A DNA stretch of 64,000 bases from CAXNKH01 sp049296795 (GCA_049296795.1 JBAQTC010000011.1:124001-188000), one strand, 5' to 3'. Shown: positions 43,967-55,377, counted from the first letter of the stretch. Numbers and translations are program-made. Notes: generated by a model from the letters alone, not told the origin.

Positions 43967-44941
43967 ATGTTGATGAAGACTATGTTCCGTTCTCTGACCG
44001 CAATCACGCTGGGCCTAGGCCTGCTCACAGCGGCCCTGGCTCAAAACTACCCGACACGCCCCATCACCATGGTGGTGCCTTGGGGTGCAGGTGGTGGCAC
44101 AGACGCCACGGCCCGCATTGTGGCCGCCCTGTTGGAAAAGGAATTGGGTCAGCCCGTCAATGTGGTCAACCGAACTGGCGGCAACGGAGTGGTCGGTCAC
44201 TCGGCCATTGCAACTGCACCGGCCGATGGCTATACGCTGGGCATGATCACGGTCGAAATCTCCATGATGCACTGGGCCGGTCTGACCCAGCTCTCCCCCA
44301 AAGATTTCACCCCGGTGGCCTTGTTCAACATTGACCCGGCAGCGGTCACGGTGCGGGCCGACTCCCCCTACAAAAATCTCGACGATCTGACCAAAGCCAT
44401 TAAAGCCAACCCCGGCAAGTTCAAGGCCTCTGGGACTGGGCAAGGTGGCATCTGGCATCTGGCGCTGGCGGGCATGCTCAAAGACCTGAAAATTGAAAAC
44501 AGTGCTGCGCCTTGGGTTCCCTCCAATGGCGCTGCGCCGGCCATGAACGACTTGGCCGCTGGTGGCATTGAGTTTGTTACTTGCTCTCTGCCCGAATCGA
44601 GGGCCTTGATTGATGCTGGCAAAGCCCGCCCGCTAGCCGTCATGGCCAGTCAGCCCTCTGCCCTCTATCCCAACGTCCCAACCCTGAAAAATGCAACCGG
44701 CAGTGATTGGGCGATCGGCGCTTGGCGTGGAATAGCCGGCCCCAAGGGCCTGCCCGCCGATGTGCAATCCAAACTGGCTGCGGCACTGAAAAAGATTTAC
44801 GACAGCAAGGACTACCAAGGCTTCATGGCGGGTCGTGGCTTTGGCATCATCTATGCTGACGCCAAAGGTTTTGAGCAGTTCATGGCCAAGGGCGATGCCG
44901 ACATGGGCAATGTCATGAAAACTCTGGGTTTGGCCAAATAA
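43967..44941 (+). CDS. TctC/Bug substrate-binding protein of a complete TTT system
   Basis: The 324-residue periplasmic receptor has a signal peptide ending near residue 25 (TAALA-QN), then NYPTRPITMVVPWGAGGGTD and NVVNRTGGNGVVGHSAIATAPADGYTL. These are the family motifs of the tripartite tricarboxylate transporter receptor. It is directly followed by the small (TctB) and large (TctA) membrane subunits, so this one is a true transporter component. AAAGGAGATGCA sits before ATG 43967. Confidence 0.9.
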   Translation: MLMKTMFRSLTAITLGLGLLTAALAQNYPTRPITMVVPWGAGGGTDATARIVAALLEKELGQPVNVVNRTGGNGVVGHSAIATAPADGYTLGMITVEISMMHWAGLTQLSPKDFTPVALFNIDPAAVTVRADSPYKNLDDLTKAIKANPGKFKASGTGQGGIWHLALAGMLKDLKIENSAAPWVPSNGAAPAMNDLAAGGIEFVTCSLPESRALIDAGKARPLAVMASQPSALYPNVPTLKNATGSDWAIGAWRGIAGPKGLPADVQSKLAAALKKIYDSKDYQGFMAGRGFGIIYADAKGFEQFMAKGDADMGNVMKTLGLAK

Positions 44942-44998
44942 AGCCAACCTCTTGCAACGCAAAAGATGGCGGACCCATCTTTTGACCAGGACACCACC

Positions 44999-45472
44999 AT
45001 GAAATTCAACGATGCACTCAGTGGTGCAGCTTTGCTGGCGCTCGCGCTGGCCATTCTGTTCAACGTTCAAAGCTTCCCCAATATCCCGGGGCAAAACATC
45101 GGGCCAGGCGCTTTCCCCGGACTGCTGGCTTCGTTTCTGGCACTCTGTGCTGTGCTGCTGATCCATCGCGGCTGGCGTGAATCAGGCCCGCGTCACTGGG
45201 TGGTTCTGGGCAACTGGATCCAATCCCGCTATCACCTGCGAAATTTTCTGATCACGATCGGCTGCCTGCTGTTCTACATCCTGGCCTCGGAGCGAGTCGG
45301 ATTCATCCCCTGCGCTATGGCGATTCTGATCACCATGTTCTGGGCGCTCCAAGTGCGAACGCGATTGATCTTGCCAATTGCGATTCTGGTTACGCTGGTG
45401 ATTCACACCATTTTCTACAAAGGTTTGCGTGTGCCCCTGCCCTGGGGCTTACTCATGCCGCTGCAATGGTGA
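44999..45472 (+). CDS. Tripartite tricarboxylate transporter small membrane subunit TctB
   Basis: The 157-residue inner-membrane protein has four hydrophobic segments and begins MKFNDALSGAALLALALAIL, with PGQNIGPGAFPGLLA after the first helix, the typical TctB pattern. It lies between the receptor and TctA genes, 9 bases before the latter. A start 11 codons upstream is less likely because the membrane segment starts here. Confidence 0.88.
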   Translation: MKFNDALSGAALLALALAILFNVQSFPNIPGQNIGPGAFPGLLASFLALCAVLLIHRGWRESGPRHWVVLGNWIQSRYHLRNFLITIGCLLFYILASERVGFIPCAMAILITMFWALQVRTRLILPIAILVTLVIHTIFYKGLRVPLPWGLLMPLQW

Positions 45473-45481
45473 GGATGAACC

Positions 45482-46990
45482 ATGACATTTGATGTTCTGT
45501 TGCAGGCACTGGGCCTGGTATTTGACCCCTTCGTTCTGTTGGTGATTTTGTGCTCAGCCATTTTTGGCCTGTTCGTTGGCTGTATCCCGGGCCTTACCGC
45601 CACCATGGCCACTGCCTTGCTGGTGCCCATCACCTTTTTCATGCCACCGGTTCCCGCTGTGGCGGCAATTGTGACGGCGACCGCCATGGCCATTTTCTCG
45701 GGCGATATTCCTGGGGCTTTGCTGCGCATACCTGGCACTCCCGCTTCGGCTGCCTACACCGACGAAGCGTACCGGATGACGCTCAAAGGTCAGGCTGAAA
45801 TCGCTCTCGGTGCGGGGCTGGTGTTCTCCGCTATCGGCGGATTGTTTGGCACGGTGGTCATGATCCTGTTTTCACCGAGTCTGGCAGAAATCGCATTGAA
45901 GTTCTCCTCCTTCGAATACTTCTGGCTGGTGGTTCTAGGACTCGCTGGCGCAGTGTTCATTGGTAACTCCAGCATTTTGAAGGCATCGATTTCCCTGCTG
46001 CTCGGGCTGCTGATCGCCTGTATCGGCCTAGAAAATCCGGCGGCTCACTTGCGCTTTACGTTCGGACTCGATCCACTGATGAGTGGAGTCGAACTGATTC
46101 CCATGATGGTGGGCATGTTTGCCATCTCCGAATTGCTGCGTTACATCACCAATACCGATCCGAGTCCGGTCATCGCCACCGAGAAAATTGGCAATATTTT
46201 TTCCGGCATGTGGGACTTACTCAAGAAATACCGCTGGCCTCTGGTGCGCGGCAGTGCCCTGGGAACTGTCATTGGAATTCAGCCTGGATCCGGCGCCGAC
46301 ATGGCGTCCTGGATGAGCTATGCCATGAGCAAGAAATTTTCCAAGGAACCCGAAAAATTTGGCAGCGGCCACGTCGAGGGCATTGTCGAATCGGGTGCGG
46401 CCAACAACTCATCCCTGGCTGGCGCCTGGATCCCAGCCATTGTTTTTGGTATTCCAGGCGACTCGATCACCGCCATTGCCATCGGCGTGCTCTACCTCAA
46501 GAACATGAACCCCGGACCCATGATCTTCGTCAACAACCCGGAGAACATCTACGCCATCTTTATCGTTTTCATTTTGGCCAACCTGATCATGGTTCCTTTG
46601 GGCTGGCTCACCGTCAAACTGGCGACCAAAGTCTTGAAAGTTTCACGCAACATCTTGATGCCCATCATCCTGGTGTTTTGCATCGTCGGTTCATTTGCCA
46701 TCAACAACTCAGCCTGGGGCGTGGTGTTGATTCTGTTTTTTGGACTCAGTGCTTTTGTGCTGGAAGAAAATGGTTTCCCGGTGGCTCCCGCCATTCTCGG
46801 CGTGGTGCTTGGCACCATGATGGAGGAGAATTTTGTCACCTCGATGATCAAGTCTGATGGCAACCCGACTGTCTTTTTTACCCGCCCGATTGCCATGTGG
46901 CTGGCGCTTGGCACTTTTGTCATCCTGTTGTGGCCGGTAGCAACCTGGTTGCTGCAAAAAATGCGGGGTAAACCTAGCCCTGCTGTTTAA
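45482..46990 (+). CDS. Tripartite tricarboxylate transporter large membrane subunit TctA
   Basis: The 502-residue inner-membrane protein has about twelve hydrophobic segments and the TctA motifs: GCIPGLTATMATALLVPITF (near residue 33) and IFSGDIPGALLRIPGTPASA (near 72). A second repeat includes IPAIVFGIPGDSITAIAIGV. Together with the two genes upstream it forms a sodium-dependent importer for a carboxylate. The substrate is probably the compound handled by the PhyH and COG4091 enzymes upstream. Confidence 0.92.
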   Translation: MTFDVLLQALGLVFDPFVLLVILCSAIFGLFVGCIPGLTATMATALLVPITFFMPPVPAVAAIVTATAMAIFSGDIPGALLRIPGTPASAAYTDEAYRMTLKGQAEIALGAGLVFSAIGGLFGTVVMILFSPSLAEIALKFSSFEYFWLVVLGLAGAVFIGNSSILKASISLLLGLLIACIGLENPAAHLRFTFGLDPLMSGVELIPMMVGMFAISELLRYITNTDPSPVIATEKIGNIFSGMWDLLKKYRWPLVRGSALGTVIGIQPGSGADMASWMSYAMSKKFSKEPEKFGSGHVEGIVESGAANNSSLAGAWIPAIVFGIPGDSITAIAIGVLYLKNMNPGPMIFVNNPENIYAIFIVFILANLIMVPLGWLTVKLATKVLKVSRNILMPIILVFCIVGSFAINNSAWGVVLILFFGLSAFVLEENGFPVAPAILGVVLGTMMEENFVTSMIKSDGNPTVFFTRPIAMWLALGTFVILLWPVATWLLQKMRGKPSPAV

Positions 46991-47017
46991 TTTCTTGCAA
47001 ACAGTTCAATTTAGATC

Positions 47018-48073
47018 ATGACAAAACAAAACACGACAACCGAGGATTCACGCCGGGGTTTTCTAGCCAGCACAGCACTGACGGCCTTGGCAGCAACAGC
47101 GCTGACCGGCGCAGAGGCTCAAGCTCAAGAATCACGCTCTAGTTCACCTGCCGAAGTGCTGGGCAAAGAACACTGGACGATCAAACGTGTTGCGGGTCAG
47201 GACATCCGTCTCTTCATGTGGCGCAAGCAGCTGCGCAACCCGGGCAACGTGCCTTCTCGCGGAACCCTGATTTTTGTACACGGTTCGTCGGTTTCATCGA
47301 CACCGGTGTTTGACTTGCAAATCCCAGGACGAATTGAAGCTTCCACCATGGACTGGTTTGCACGCTTGGGCTATGACACCTGGTGCTTTGACTGTGAGGG
47401 TTATGGCCGTTCGGACAAAACACGTGCTATGAACGCCAATATTGCCGACGGCGCTGATGACATCACTGTGGTCAGTGACTACATCAGCAAAGTCACAGGC
47501 GTCAAGATGATGTTGATGTACGGATCTTCCTCTGGTGCGCTGCGCGCTGCGCTGTTTGCTCAACGCCATCCCGAGCGGGTGTCCAGACTGGCGCTCGATG
47601 CCTTTGTCTGGACAGGTGAAGGTAGCCCCACGTTGGCCGAACGCAAGAAAAAGCTGGATGCCTACCGCGCCAGCAACCGTCGCCCGATTGACCGCACCAT
47701 GATTCGAAGTATTTTTACCCGTGATCATCCGGGTACCAGCGACCTGAGCATTGTCGAAGCCTTCGCCGATGCCGTTCTGGCCTTAGACACCTCGGTCCCG
47801 ACCGGTACTTACATCGACATGTCAGCCAATCTGCCGGTATGTGACCCTGAAAAAATTAATGTTCCGACGCTCATCATGCGTGGCCAGTACGACGGAATTG
47901 CCAGCATGCAGGATTTGACTAACTTTTTTGTCAAACTGCCGCACGGTGACAAACAGTTCATTGTCATGCCCGGGATTGCCCACACCAGCACCCGTTCGAA
48001 AAACTTTGCGCTGGTGTATCACCTGCTGGGATCTTTCTTTGGGCAGCCCGCCCCGGTATATACCGGGGCCTAG
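47018..48073 (+). CDS. Exported alpha/beta hydrolase with Tat leader
   Basis: The 351-residue protein starts with a twin-arginine leader (SRRGFLASTALTALAATAL, AQA cleavage near residue 37). The hydrolase domain has TLIFVHGSSVSSTPVFD, FDCEGYGRSD, the nucleophile elbow LMYGSSSGALRAAL, an Asp in RGQYDGI and a His in PGIAHTSTR. The elbow is G-S-S-S-G instead of the common G-x-S-x-G with His at position two. A periplasmic ester or lactone hydrolase that prepares the TTT substrate would fit. A perfect palindrome (48051-48068) encodes its last residues. Confidence 0.8.
   Translation: MTKQNTTTEDSRRGFLASTALTALAATALTGAEAQAQESRSSSPAEVLGKEHWTIKRVAGQDIRLFMWRKQLRNPGNVPSRGTLIFVHGSSVSSTPVFDLQIPGRIEASTMDWFARLGYDTWCFDCEGYGRSDKTRAMNANIADGADDITVVSDYISKVTGVKMMLMYGSSSGALRAALFAQRHPERVSRLALDAFVWTGEGSPTLAERKKKLDAYRASNRRPIDRTMIRSIFTRDHPGTSDLSIVEAFADAVLALDTSVPTGTYIDMSANLPVCDPEKINVPTLIMRGQYDGIASMQDLTNFFVKLPHGDKQFIVMPGIAHTSTRSKNFALVYHLLGSFFGQPAPVYTGA
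48051..48068. repeat. Perfect 18-bp palindrome at the end of the hydrolase gene
   Basis: CCCCGGTATATACCGGGG is fully self-complementary and ends just before the hydrolase stop codon (TAG, 48071-48073). It encodes part of PAPVYTGA. There is no T-run, so it is at best a weak terminator or a site of RNA stability control. Confidence 0.5.
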
Positions 48074-48102
48074 CCAAGCCAACTTACCCAGCAACTCTGG
48101 TT

Positions 48103-48546
48103 TTATTTCAACACCAGAACCGGCGTTTGGGTATGGGTGAGTACCTGCTGGGTTTCGCTGCCCAGAAGAATGCGTTTAATCCCACGACGTCCATGCGAGG
48201 CCATCACGATCAAATCACACTTGTATTTTTTAGCCGTGGCAATGATCGCATCTGACACCACATCGGACTTGACCGTGAGCGCCCGGGCCTTGACCCCCTT
48301 GCGCTCGGCTGCCTTTTGTACCGCATCGACCACGGCTTGACCCGCATCCACCCACTGCTTTTCAACCTGGGCGATTTCTTTTTCCGGCAACGGAATACTG
48401 CCTTCAAAATAACTCATTGGATAGCGCGCAACCACTTTAAGCGCCAGCAATTCAGCCTGCGTCAAAGCAGCCAACGCAATCGCACTGGTCACAGCTCGCT
48501 TCGATAAGCTGGAGCCATCAGTAGCCACGAGAATTCTTGTGTACAT
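48103..48546 (-). CDS. Universal stress protein (UspA family)
   Basis: The 147-residue protein begins MYTRILVATDGSSLSKRAV and ends SHGRRGIKRILLGSETQQVL then TPVLVLK. The G-2x-G-9x-G-S/T ATP-binding pattern is present, so it belongs to the ATP-binding USP group. It helps survival under starvation or stress in ways not readable here. GGAGG precedes the ATG at 48546; a much longer start is rejected. Confidence 0.92.
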   Translation of the reverse strand: MYTRILVATDGSSLSKRAVTSAIALAALTQAELLALKVVARYPMSYFEGSIPLPEKEIAQVEKQWVDAGQAVVDAVQKAAERKGVKARALTVKSDVVSDAIIATAKKYKCDLIVMASHGRRGIKRILLGSETQQVLTHTQTPVLVLK

Positions 48547-48640
48547 GGGAACCTCCTTGTCGTGTTGATTTAAGTCACTCGAACCGGGAAATTCAAGCAT
48601 TGAAGTCCACATCGATGCCTGCGCTGACCTTCTCCATGGC

Positions 48641-49945
48641 ATGATGGTCGACTCAAGCAACACTGACCGTATGCAAAATCCAAAAATACGCGCCCTTGCA
48701 GCTGACGTCAGCCTGCGTGAAGTCTGGGCCTGGAGCATGTACGATTTCGCCAACTCAGGTTACACGACGGTGGTCATCACCGCCGTATTCAATGCTTTTT
48801 TCGTCGCGGTAGTCGCTGGCAAAGCACCCTGGGCAACCTTCGCCTGGACCGCAACCCTGTCTGTATCGTATCTGGCGGTTCTGCTCAGTGCGCCGGTGCT
48901 GGGTGCCTGGGCTGACAGCCACGCCGCCAAAAAGCGCTTATTGTTCATGGCAACGCTGGGCTGCGTCGTTTTCACTTCCCTGCTCTATTTTGTTTCCCAC
49001 GGGAACTTGGTGCTGGCGATCTGCTTGATCATTTTGTCCAACTTCTTTTTTGCCACCGGTGAAAATCTGATCGCCGCCTTCCTGCCCGAGTTGGCGAACT
49101 CCAAAGCCATGGGTCGCGTTTCGGGCTGGGGCTGGGGTTTCGGCTACCTGGGGGGCTTGGTGTCCCTGGGCATCGCCTTGGCCTACATCACCTGGGCCCA
49201 ACAGCAGGGCCACACCAGTAGCGAATTCATCCCGGTCGTGATGTTGATCACCGCCGCTTTATTCGCTTTGGCCTCCGTACCTACCTTCTTGTTCCTCAAG
49301 GAGCGTGCCATCCCCACTTTGCAGTCGAAATCCTCCTGGACTCGCGTGCTGCAGACCCTGCGCGAAATGAAACGTTTTCGCGACTTGCGACGTTTCCTGA
49401 CCTGCATTTTGTTCTACCAAGCGGGCATCACGGCCGTCATCGCGCTGGCTGCGATCTACGCCCATGAATCCATGAAATTCACGAGCACCCAGACTATCGT
49501 TCTACTGCTCGTGGTGAACCTCACCGCAGCGATTGGGGCTTTTGGTTTCGGCTACTTGCAAGACGCAATAGGTCACATCAAAGCGATGACACTGGTGCTG
49601 ATGGGATGGATCGTCATGATCCTGCTGGCCTACATCGCCGAGGAAGCGACCCTGTTCTGGTTTGCAGCCAATTTGGCCGGTTTGTGCTTGGGCGCAGCTC
49701 AAGCCGCGGGCCGTGCCATCGTTGGCTATCTCTCGCCACCCCACCGCAGCGCCGAATTCTTCGGCCTCTGGGGCCTCGCCGTCAAAGCCGCCTCCATCTT
49801 TGGCCCCCTCACTTACGGCACCGTCACCTGGGTCTTTCAAGGCAATCACCGACTCGGCATCCTCGCCGTTGGCGCCTACTTCGTCGTCGGCCTGGTTCTG
49901 CTGCGCGGCATCGATATCGAACGCGGTCGGCGCTGCGCCGAATGA
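48641..49945 (+). CDS. MFS transporter, UMF1/Atg22-like
   Basis: The protein of up to 434 residues has about twelve membrane segments and the UMF1-type opening SLREVWAWSMYDFANSGYTTVV. It also shows LLSAPVLGAWADSHAAKKRLL, the MFS loop 2-3 motif. UMF1 proteins are related to fungal vacuolar amino-acid effluxer Atg22; the bacterial substrate is unknown. The start could also be the ATG at 48671 (MQNPKIRALA). The gene is divergent from the universal stress gene and converges on modC with a 15-base gap. Confidence 0.82.
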   Translation: MMVDSSNTDRMQNPKIRALAADVSLREVWAWSMYDFANSGYTTVVITAVFNAFFVAVVAGKAPWATFAWTATLSVSYLAVLLSAPVLGAWADSHAAKKRLLFMATLGCVVFTSLLYFVSHGNLVLAICLIILSNFFFATGENLIAAFLPELANSKAMGRVSGWGWGFGYLGGLVSLGIALAYITWAQQQGHTSSEFIPVVMLITAALFALASVPTFLFLKERAIPTLQSKSSWTRVLQTLREMKRFRDLRRFLTCILFYQAGITAVIALAAIYAHESMKFTSTQTIVLLLVVNLTAAIGAFGFGYLQDAIGHIKAMTLVLMGWIVMILLAYIAEEATLFWFAANLAGLCLGAAQAAGRAIVGYLSPPHRSAEFFGLWGLAVKAASIFGPLTYGTVTWVFQGNHRLGILAVGAYFVVGLVLLRGIDIERGRRCAE

Positions 49946-49960
49946 ACCCTCTGAACCCGG

Positions 49961-51046
49961 CTACTGTACGAGTGCCACCGATTTGACCTGCACCCATACC
50001 GCCCTGCCAAGGTGCAGCTCCAACGCTTCCCAGGCTTTGCGTGTGATGCGCGCCAGCAGCACAGATGATCCACAGCGCAGCCGCACCATGACCTGAGAGG
50101 GATGGACATCGGCTGCCATGGAATCGATGCAGGCTGGAAAATGGTTCTGAATACTGGTGTGATGCGGTTCTTCGGTGGTGAGGCTGACGTCGCGTGCCAG
50201 CACACGCAGACGCACAAGTTGGCCCATGGCTACCCCACTGTCGCGCAGCCATAAGTCACCCCCAGCAAAGGACACGCGTGCCAGCTGCCAGTGCGCGTCG
50301 CGCTCGGTCACGGTCCCTTGCAGTAGGGCAGCGGCGTCCTCACCCAACACCACGGGGCTGTCGATGGACGACAGCACCTCCTCCAGCTTGCCCTCGGCCT
50401 GGACCCGACCGCGCTCGAGCACCACCAAGTGATCGGCCAAGCGAGCCAGTTCGTCGGCCGAGTGCGTGACGTAGAGCATGGGGATGCTGAGCTCGTCACG
50501 CAAGCGCTCCAGCCACGGCAGTATTTCCTGCCGACGAGCCAGGTCAAGCGCAGCCATCGGTTCGTCCAACAATAAAAGCTTGGGGGCAGTCGCTAGTGCA
50601 CGCGCAATGGCCACACGCTGACGCTCGCCACCGGACAATTGGTCTGGCTGACGCTTTAGCAAATGGCCGATACCCAGCAGTTCGATGGCGGCCTGCAGCG
50701 TTTGCACGGCCTGCGGCGCTTGGGCACGTTTCACCCCATACGCTAAATTAGCTTGCACGTCCAAGTGTTCAAACAGGCTGGCCTCTTGGAACACGTAGCC
50801 CAGCGCGCGCCGGTGCGTGGGCAGGAAAATTCGGGCCGCATCGTCCTGCCAGACCTCGCCGGCCACATACACGATGGCCTTGTGTGCCCGCTCCAGCCCG
50901 GCCACACAGCGCAGCACGCTGGTCTTGCCTGAGCCGGAAGCGCCAAACAGCACCGTGATGCCTCGTGCTGGCAGTTTGAGGTCTAGCTGCAGCTCAAAGT
51001 CGGCCCGTGGCAGCGAGAGCCGGATTTGCAAGTCATTGGCGTTCAT
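49961..51046 (-). CDS. modC: Molybdate ABC transporter ATP-binding protein ModC
   Basis: The 361-residue ATPase shows GASGSGKTS (Walker A, near residue 33), [21 protein letters not shown] and [13 protein letters not shown]. After the ATPase domain (about residue 230) it carries a C-terminal molybdate-binding TOBE/Mop domain ([19 protein letters not shown]), which is specific to ModC among similar ATPases. The ATG at 51046 overlaps the modB stop. It energises uptake of molybdate for enzymes such as xanthine dehydrogenase, whose accessory gene xdhC is in the same window. Confidence 0.93.
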   Translation of the reverse strand: MNANDLQIRLSLPRADFELQLDLKLPARGITVLFGASGSGKTSVLRCVAGLERAHKAIVYVAGEVWQDDAARIFLPTHRRALGYVFQEASLFEHLDVQANLAYGVKRAQAPQAVQTLQAAIELLGIGHLLKRQPDQLSGGERQRVAIARALATAPKLLLLDEPMAALDLARRQEILPWLERLRDELSIPMLYVTHSADELARLADHLVVLERGRVQAEGKLEEVLSSIDSPVVLGEDAAALLQGTVTERDAHWQLARVSFAGGDLWLRDSGVAMGQLVRLRVLARDVSLTTEEPHHTSIQNHFPACIDSMAADVHPSQVMVRLRCGSSVLLARITRKAWEALELHLGRAVWVQVKSVALVQ

Positions 51047-51729
51047 GGCAGCACCCGCACAGTGCGGCGCTTGAGCAGCGACAGGCTGATTAACACAACG
51101 AAGGAGAACAGCACCATGCCGCCTGCCAGCCAATGGGCTTGGGCGTATTCCATCGCCTCGACAAAGCCATAGATTTGCGTCGAGACCACCCGGGTCTGGC
51201 CTGGGATATTGCCACCGATCATGAGGACCACGCCGAACTCGCCCACAGTGTGCGCAAAGCTCAGGATCGCCGCGGTGACCAGGCCAGCGCGCGCTTGCGG
51301 CAGCGCCACGCTGAAGAAAGCGTCCAGCGGACGCGCGCGCAACGTCGCCGCCACTTCCATAGGACGCGGGCCAACGGATTCAAAAGCATGTTGCAGCGGT
51401 TGCACTGCGAATGGCAGTGAAAAAACGACGGAGCCGATTAGCAGACCGGTGAAAGTGAACGAGAGCACGCCCCAGCCCAGCGCCTGCGTCAGCTGGCCCA
51501 ACGGCCCTTGTGGGCCCAGGGCCAGCAGCAAGTAAAAACCAAGCACTGAAGGCGGCAACACCAGCGGCAACGTAACCAGGGCAATGAGCGGTGCGCGCCA
51601 GCGCGAGCGCGTCTGCGCCAGCCACCAGGCCAAGGGCGTGGCGATAAGCAATAGCAGTACGGTGGTGAGGCTGGCCAGCTCAATGGTGAGCCAGATGGCC
51701 TGCCAAGCTTCGGGGGAAAATTGCATCAA
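51043..51729 (-). CDS. modB: Molybdate ABC transporter permease ModB
   Basis: The 228-residue inner-membrane permease has about five to six hydrophobic segments and the motif [23 protein letters not shown] (EAA loop), with [17 protein letters not shown] after it, typical of ModB. It sits between modA (8 bases upstream) and modC (4-base overlap). Confidence 0.93.
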   Translation of the reverse strand: MMQFSPEAWQAIWLTIELASLTTVLLLLIATPLAWWLAQTRSRWRAPLIALVTLPLVLPPSVLGFYLLLALGPQGPLGQLTQALGWGVLSFTFTGLLIGSVVFSLPFAVQPLQHAFESVGPRPMEVAATLRARPLDAFFSVALPQARAGLVTAAILSFAHTVGEFGVVLMIGGNIPGQTRVVSTQIYGFVEAMEYAQAHWLAGGMVLFSFVVLISLSLLKRRTVRVLP

Positions 51730-51736
51730 AATTTAT

Positions 51737-53332
<1,596 letters not shown>

Positions 53333-53394
53333 GGCGGAACCGAAATGCCTACGCCCCTAATGAATTAGAAAGTTCAACACCAGGCCAACCGTAC

Positions 53395-53438
53395 AAACAA
53401 AGAAAAACAGCCTAGAGACTTTTGATCTCTAAGCTGTT
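53395..53438 (-). terminator. Rho-independent terminator of tRNA-Arg
   Basis: Read on the minus strand, AACAGC-T-TAGAG pairs with CTCTA-G-GCTGTT (11 bp with one opposed mismatch) and is followed by a T-rich TTTCTTTG. It begins 21 bases past the tRNA CCA end. Confidence 0.8.
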
Positions 53439-53458
53439 GTTCTATAACGAAAAAGTTA

Positions 53459-53535
53459 TGGTGCGGCTGGCAGGAATTGAACCCACGACCCCTTGGTTCG
53501 TAGCCAAGTACTCTATCCAACTGAGCTACAGCCGC
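53459..53535 (-). tRNA. tRNA-Arg (anticodon ACG)
   Basis: On the minus strand the acceptor stem pairs GCGGCTG with CAGCCGC, with discriminator A and an encoded CCA. The D-arm is AGCTCAGTTGGATAGAGT, the anticodon arm CTTGG-CTACGAA-CCAAG with anticodon ACG, and the T-loop GGTTCAATT. The first anticodon A is normally converted to inosine, so it reads CGU, CGC and CGA. Confidence 0.97.
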
Positions 53536-53700
53536 GAAGCTGGCGATTCTAGCACGATGTTACATTCGCTGGCGTCAGCTTGTGCATCTCAAGTCAACAA
53601 TTGGGGTGTTTTACGGCAAGAACCAACCGGGTGCAATCAGATGGAAGACTCAAGGCAAGCCACCAAAACGCCTATGCCGCAAGAGCGATTCAATCCCTCA

Positions 53701-54513
53701 ATGAAGTCTTCCCTTATCGCCATTCATGGCTTGCGACAGACCATCCGAAGTGGTCAATTCTTGGGTCACACGAGCGGCAGCGCCCCTACGTCGGTGCAAG
53801 GCAATGTGGTCATCCTGCCAGAAAAATGGGCGGAAGATTTCCTGCATTTTTGTCAGCGCAATCCAAAACCCTGCCCTTTATTGGCGGTCTCCCGACCGGG
53901 AGAACCCTTGCTTCCCTCCTTGGGGCATGACATCGACATCCGCACCGACGTGCCCCGCTACCGGGTTTGGCGCCATGGGGAATTAGTCAGTGAGCCGACT
54001 GACATTCAGAACCTGTGGCGCAAAGACTTGGTTACCTTTGTGATTGGCTGCTCTTTCTCCTTCGAGCAAGCCTTGATGGAAGCCGGTTTGCCACTGCGTC
54101 ACGTCGAACAGCAGCGCAATGTCGCCATGTTTCGCACGCAAATCCCGACCGTCCGGGCGGGGCTGTTTCACGGGCCATTGGTGGTCTCCATGCGCCCATT
54201 CAGTCCAGCCCACGCCATCGAGGCGATACAAATCACCTCACAATACCCCGCTGTCCATGGCGCGCCGATACACATTGGCATGCCCCATTTGATTGGGATT
54301 GGCGACCTCTCTCGCCCCGATTACGGCGACCCGATTGATATTTTTCCCAATGAACTGCCGGTCTTTTGGGCCTGCGGTGTAACTCCGCAGGCAGCGATCT
54401 CACAGGCTCGACCTGATTTTTGCATTACCCATGCACCCGGGTCCATGCTGATCACCGACCTGTTGAACCACCAACTGGTCAGTCAGTCACTGGGCAAGCT
54501 CCAGGGGCTTTAG
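53701..54513 (+). CDS. DUF1445 (D-glutamate cyclase-like / putative hydro-lyase) protein
   Basis: The 270-residue protein begins with [19 protein letters not shown], then [20 protein letters not shown] and [14 protein letters not shown], the conserved N-terminal block of the DUF1445 family. Members are linked to D-glutamate cyclase and hydro-lyase activity. Cys and acidic residues in [10 protein letters not shown] may be functional. The frame is open upstream to 53422, but that part overlaps tRNA-Arg on the other strand, so ATG 53701 (or 53641) is preferred. Its stop overlaps the convergent cupin gene by four bases. Confidence 0.78.
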   Translation: MKSSLIAIHGLRQTIRSGQFLGHTSGSAPTSVQGNVVILPEKWAEDFLHFCQRNPKPCPLLAVSRPGEPLLPSLGHDIDIRTDVPRYRVWRHGELVSEPTDIQNLWRKDLVTFVIGCSFSFEQALMEAGLPLRHVEQQRNVAMFRTQIPTVRAGLFHGPLVVSMRPFSPAHAIEAIQITSQYPAVHGAPIHIGMPHLIGIGDLSRPDYGDPIDIFPNELPVFWACGVTPQAAISQARPDFCITHAPGSMLITDLLNHQLVSQSLGKLQGL

Positions 54514-55115
54514 GCCTTGGCTTCTTGGCCCAGTCCAACCGTCTCTAGCCGGGCCGCGTTAAAGCTGAAACCAGCCTGCTTGAAGTGGGCCAGCGCACCC
54601 GGTGCGACGGCCTCGATCGTGTCGGCCGCCTTGGCCGAAAACGCAATGTCGTTCATGTCGTGTACGCCGCCGGTAATCAGAACCTGCAAAATTCCTTCGG
54701 TCGAACCGACATTGCGAAATGCCCGACAAACCCCGGGCGGCACTGAAATGGTGTCGAACATTTCGAGTACCACATGGTTTTCGCCTTGGTCATTCCATGC
54801 GAATTCGAATTGCCCTTGCAGTACCGTGAAGGTTTCAAAAGTCTGCTGGTGAGCATGCAGACCCGGGCCTTGGCCAGGTGGACAAACTGCCAACGTCATG
54901 GTCAAACCGGCAGCACCAATGATCGGTGCAGCGTTGTTAATCGGGGTTTTACCCTTGCCCTCCAAACCAATCACCGAGAGCAATTTCCGCGCGTACACCA
55001 CATCACGCGCGACTTCAGGCACAGCACTGTTTTTCTGAATTTCCAGTGGCTGCAAATCCCGAAACCGTGCGATGCGGGTTTCCATTTGAGCTGGCGCGAT
55101 GTGCAAGGTTTGCAT
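54510..55115 (-). CDS. Cupin-domain protein
   Basis: The 201-residue protein has a conserved cupin barrel (about residues 70-150): [20 protein letters not shown] with the metal-binding His and Glu residues, and [13 protein letters not shown] for the second motif. No second barrel is apparent. Such proteins are dioxygenases, isomerases or ligand sensors. The ATG at 55115 is preceded by GGAG and preferred over TTG four codons upstream. The substrate is unknown. Confidence 0.78.
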   Translation of the reverse strand: MQTLHIAPAQMETRIARFRDLQPLEIQKNSAVPEVARDVVYARKLLSVIGLEGKGKTPINNAAPIIGAAGLTMTLAVCPPGQGPGLHAHQQTFETFTVLQGQFEFAWNDQGENHVVLEMFDTISVPPGVCRAFRNVGSTEGILQVLITGGVHDMNDIAFSAKAADTIEAVAPGALAHFKQAGFSFNAARLETVGLGQEAKA

Positions 55116-55236
55116 GACGATCTCCAAAAGGGACAGGGGAAGAAGAAATCAACCGACGACTTGATCTGGATCAAATGGCGGCGTGCCTTCTGAGTATCCA
55201 ATGTTTTTCATTGACTCACCCCAAAGGAGCATGACA

Positions 55237-55347
55237 ATGGAAATTTGGAGCCTGATCCTGATCGTCGTTATACCGTTCCTGTCGTTCCCTGCCGCCGTTG
55301 GCTATGCTTTTTGGAGAAGAAGTATCGAAGATGGAAAACGACGTTAA
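55237..55347 (+). CDS. Small single-pass membrane protein (36 aa)
   Basis: AAAGGAG lies seven bases before ATG 55237, which opens a 36-residue frame: one hydrophobic segment (WSLILIVVIPFLSFPAAVGY) and a positively charged tail FWRRSIEDGKRR. The hydrophobic helix, charged tail and strong ribosome site make it look real despite the size. An ATG two codons upstream is too close to the ribosome site. Function unknown; it stands alone between the cupin and the dioxygenase gene. Confidence 0.6.
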   Translation: MEIWSLILIVVIPFLSFPAAVGYAFWRRSIEDGKRR

Positions 55348-55377
55348 TACTGCGGGGACGGAGTGAACTCAAAGACT

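Noticed and set aside
53422..53700. N-terminal extension of the DUF1445 gene
   Set aside because: The extension would be read through the antisense of tRNA-Arg and does not resemble the family; family homology begins only after 53701.
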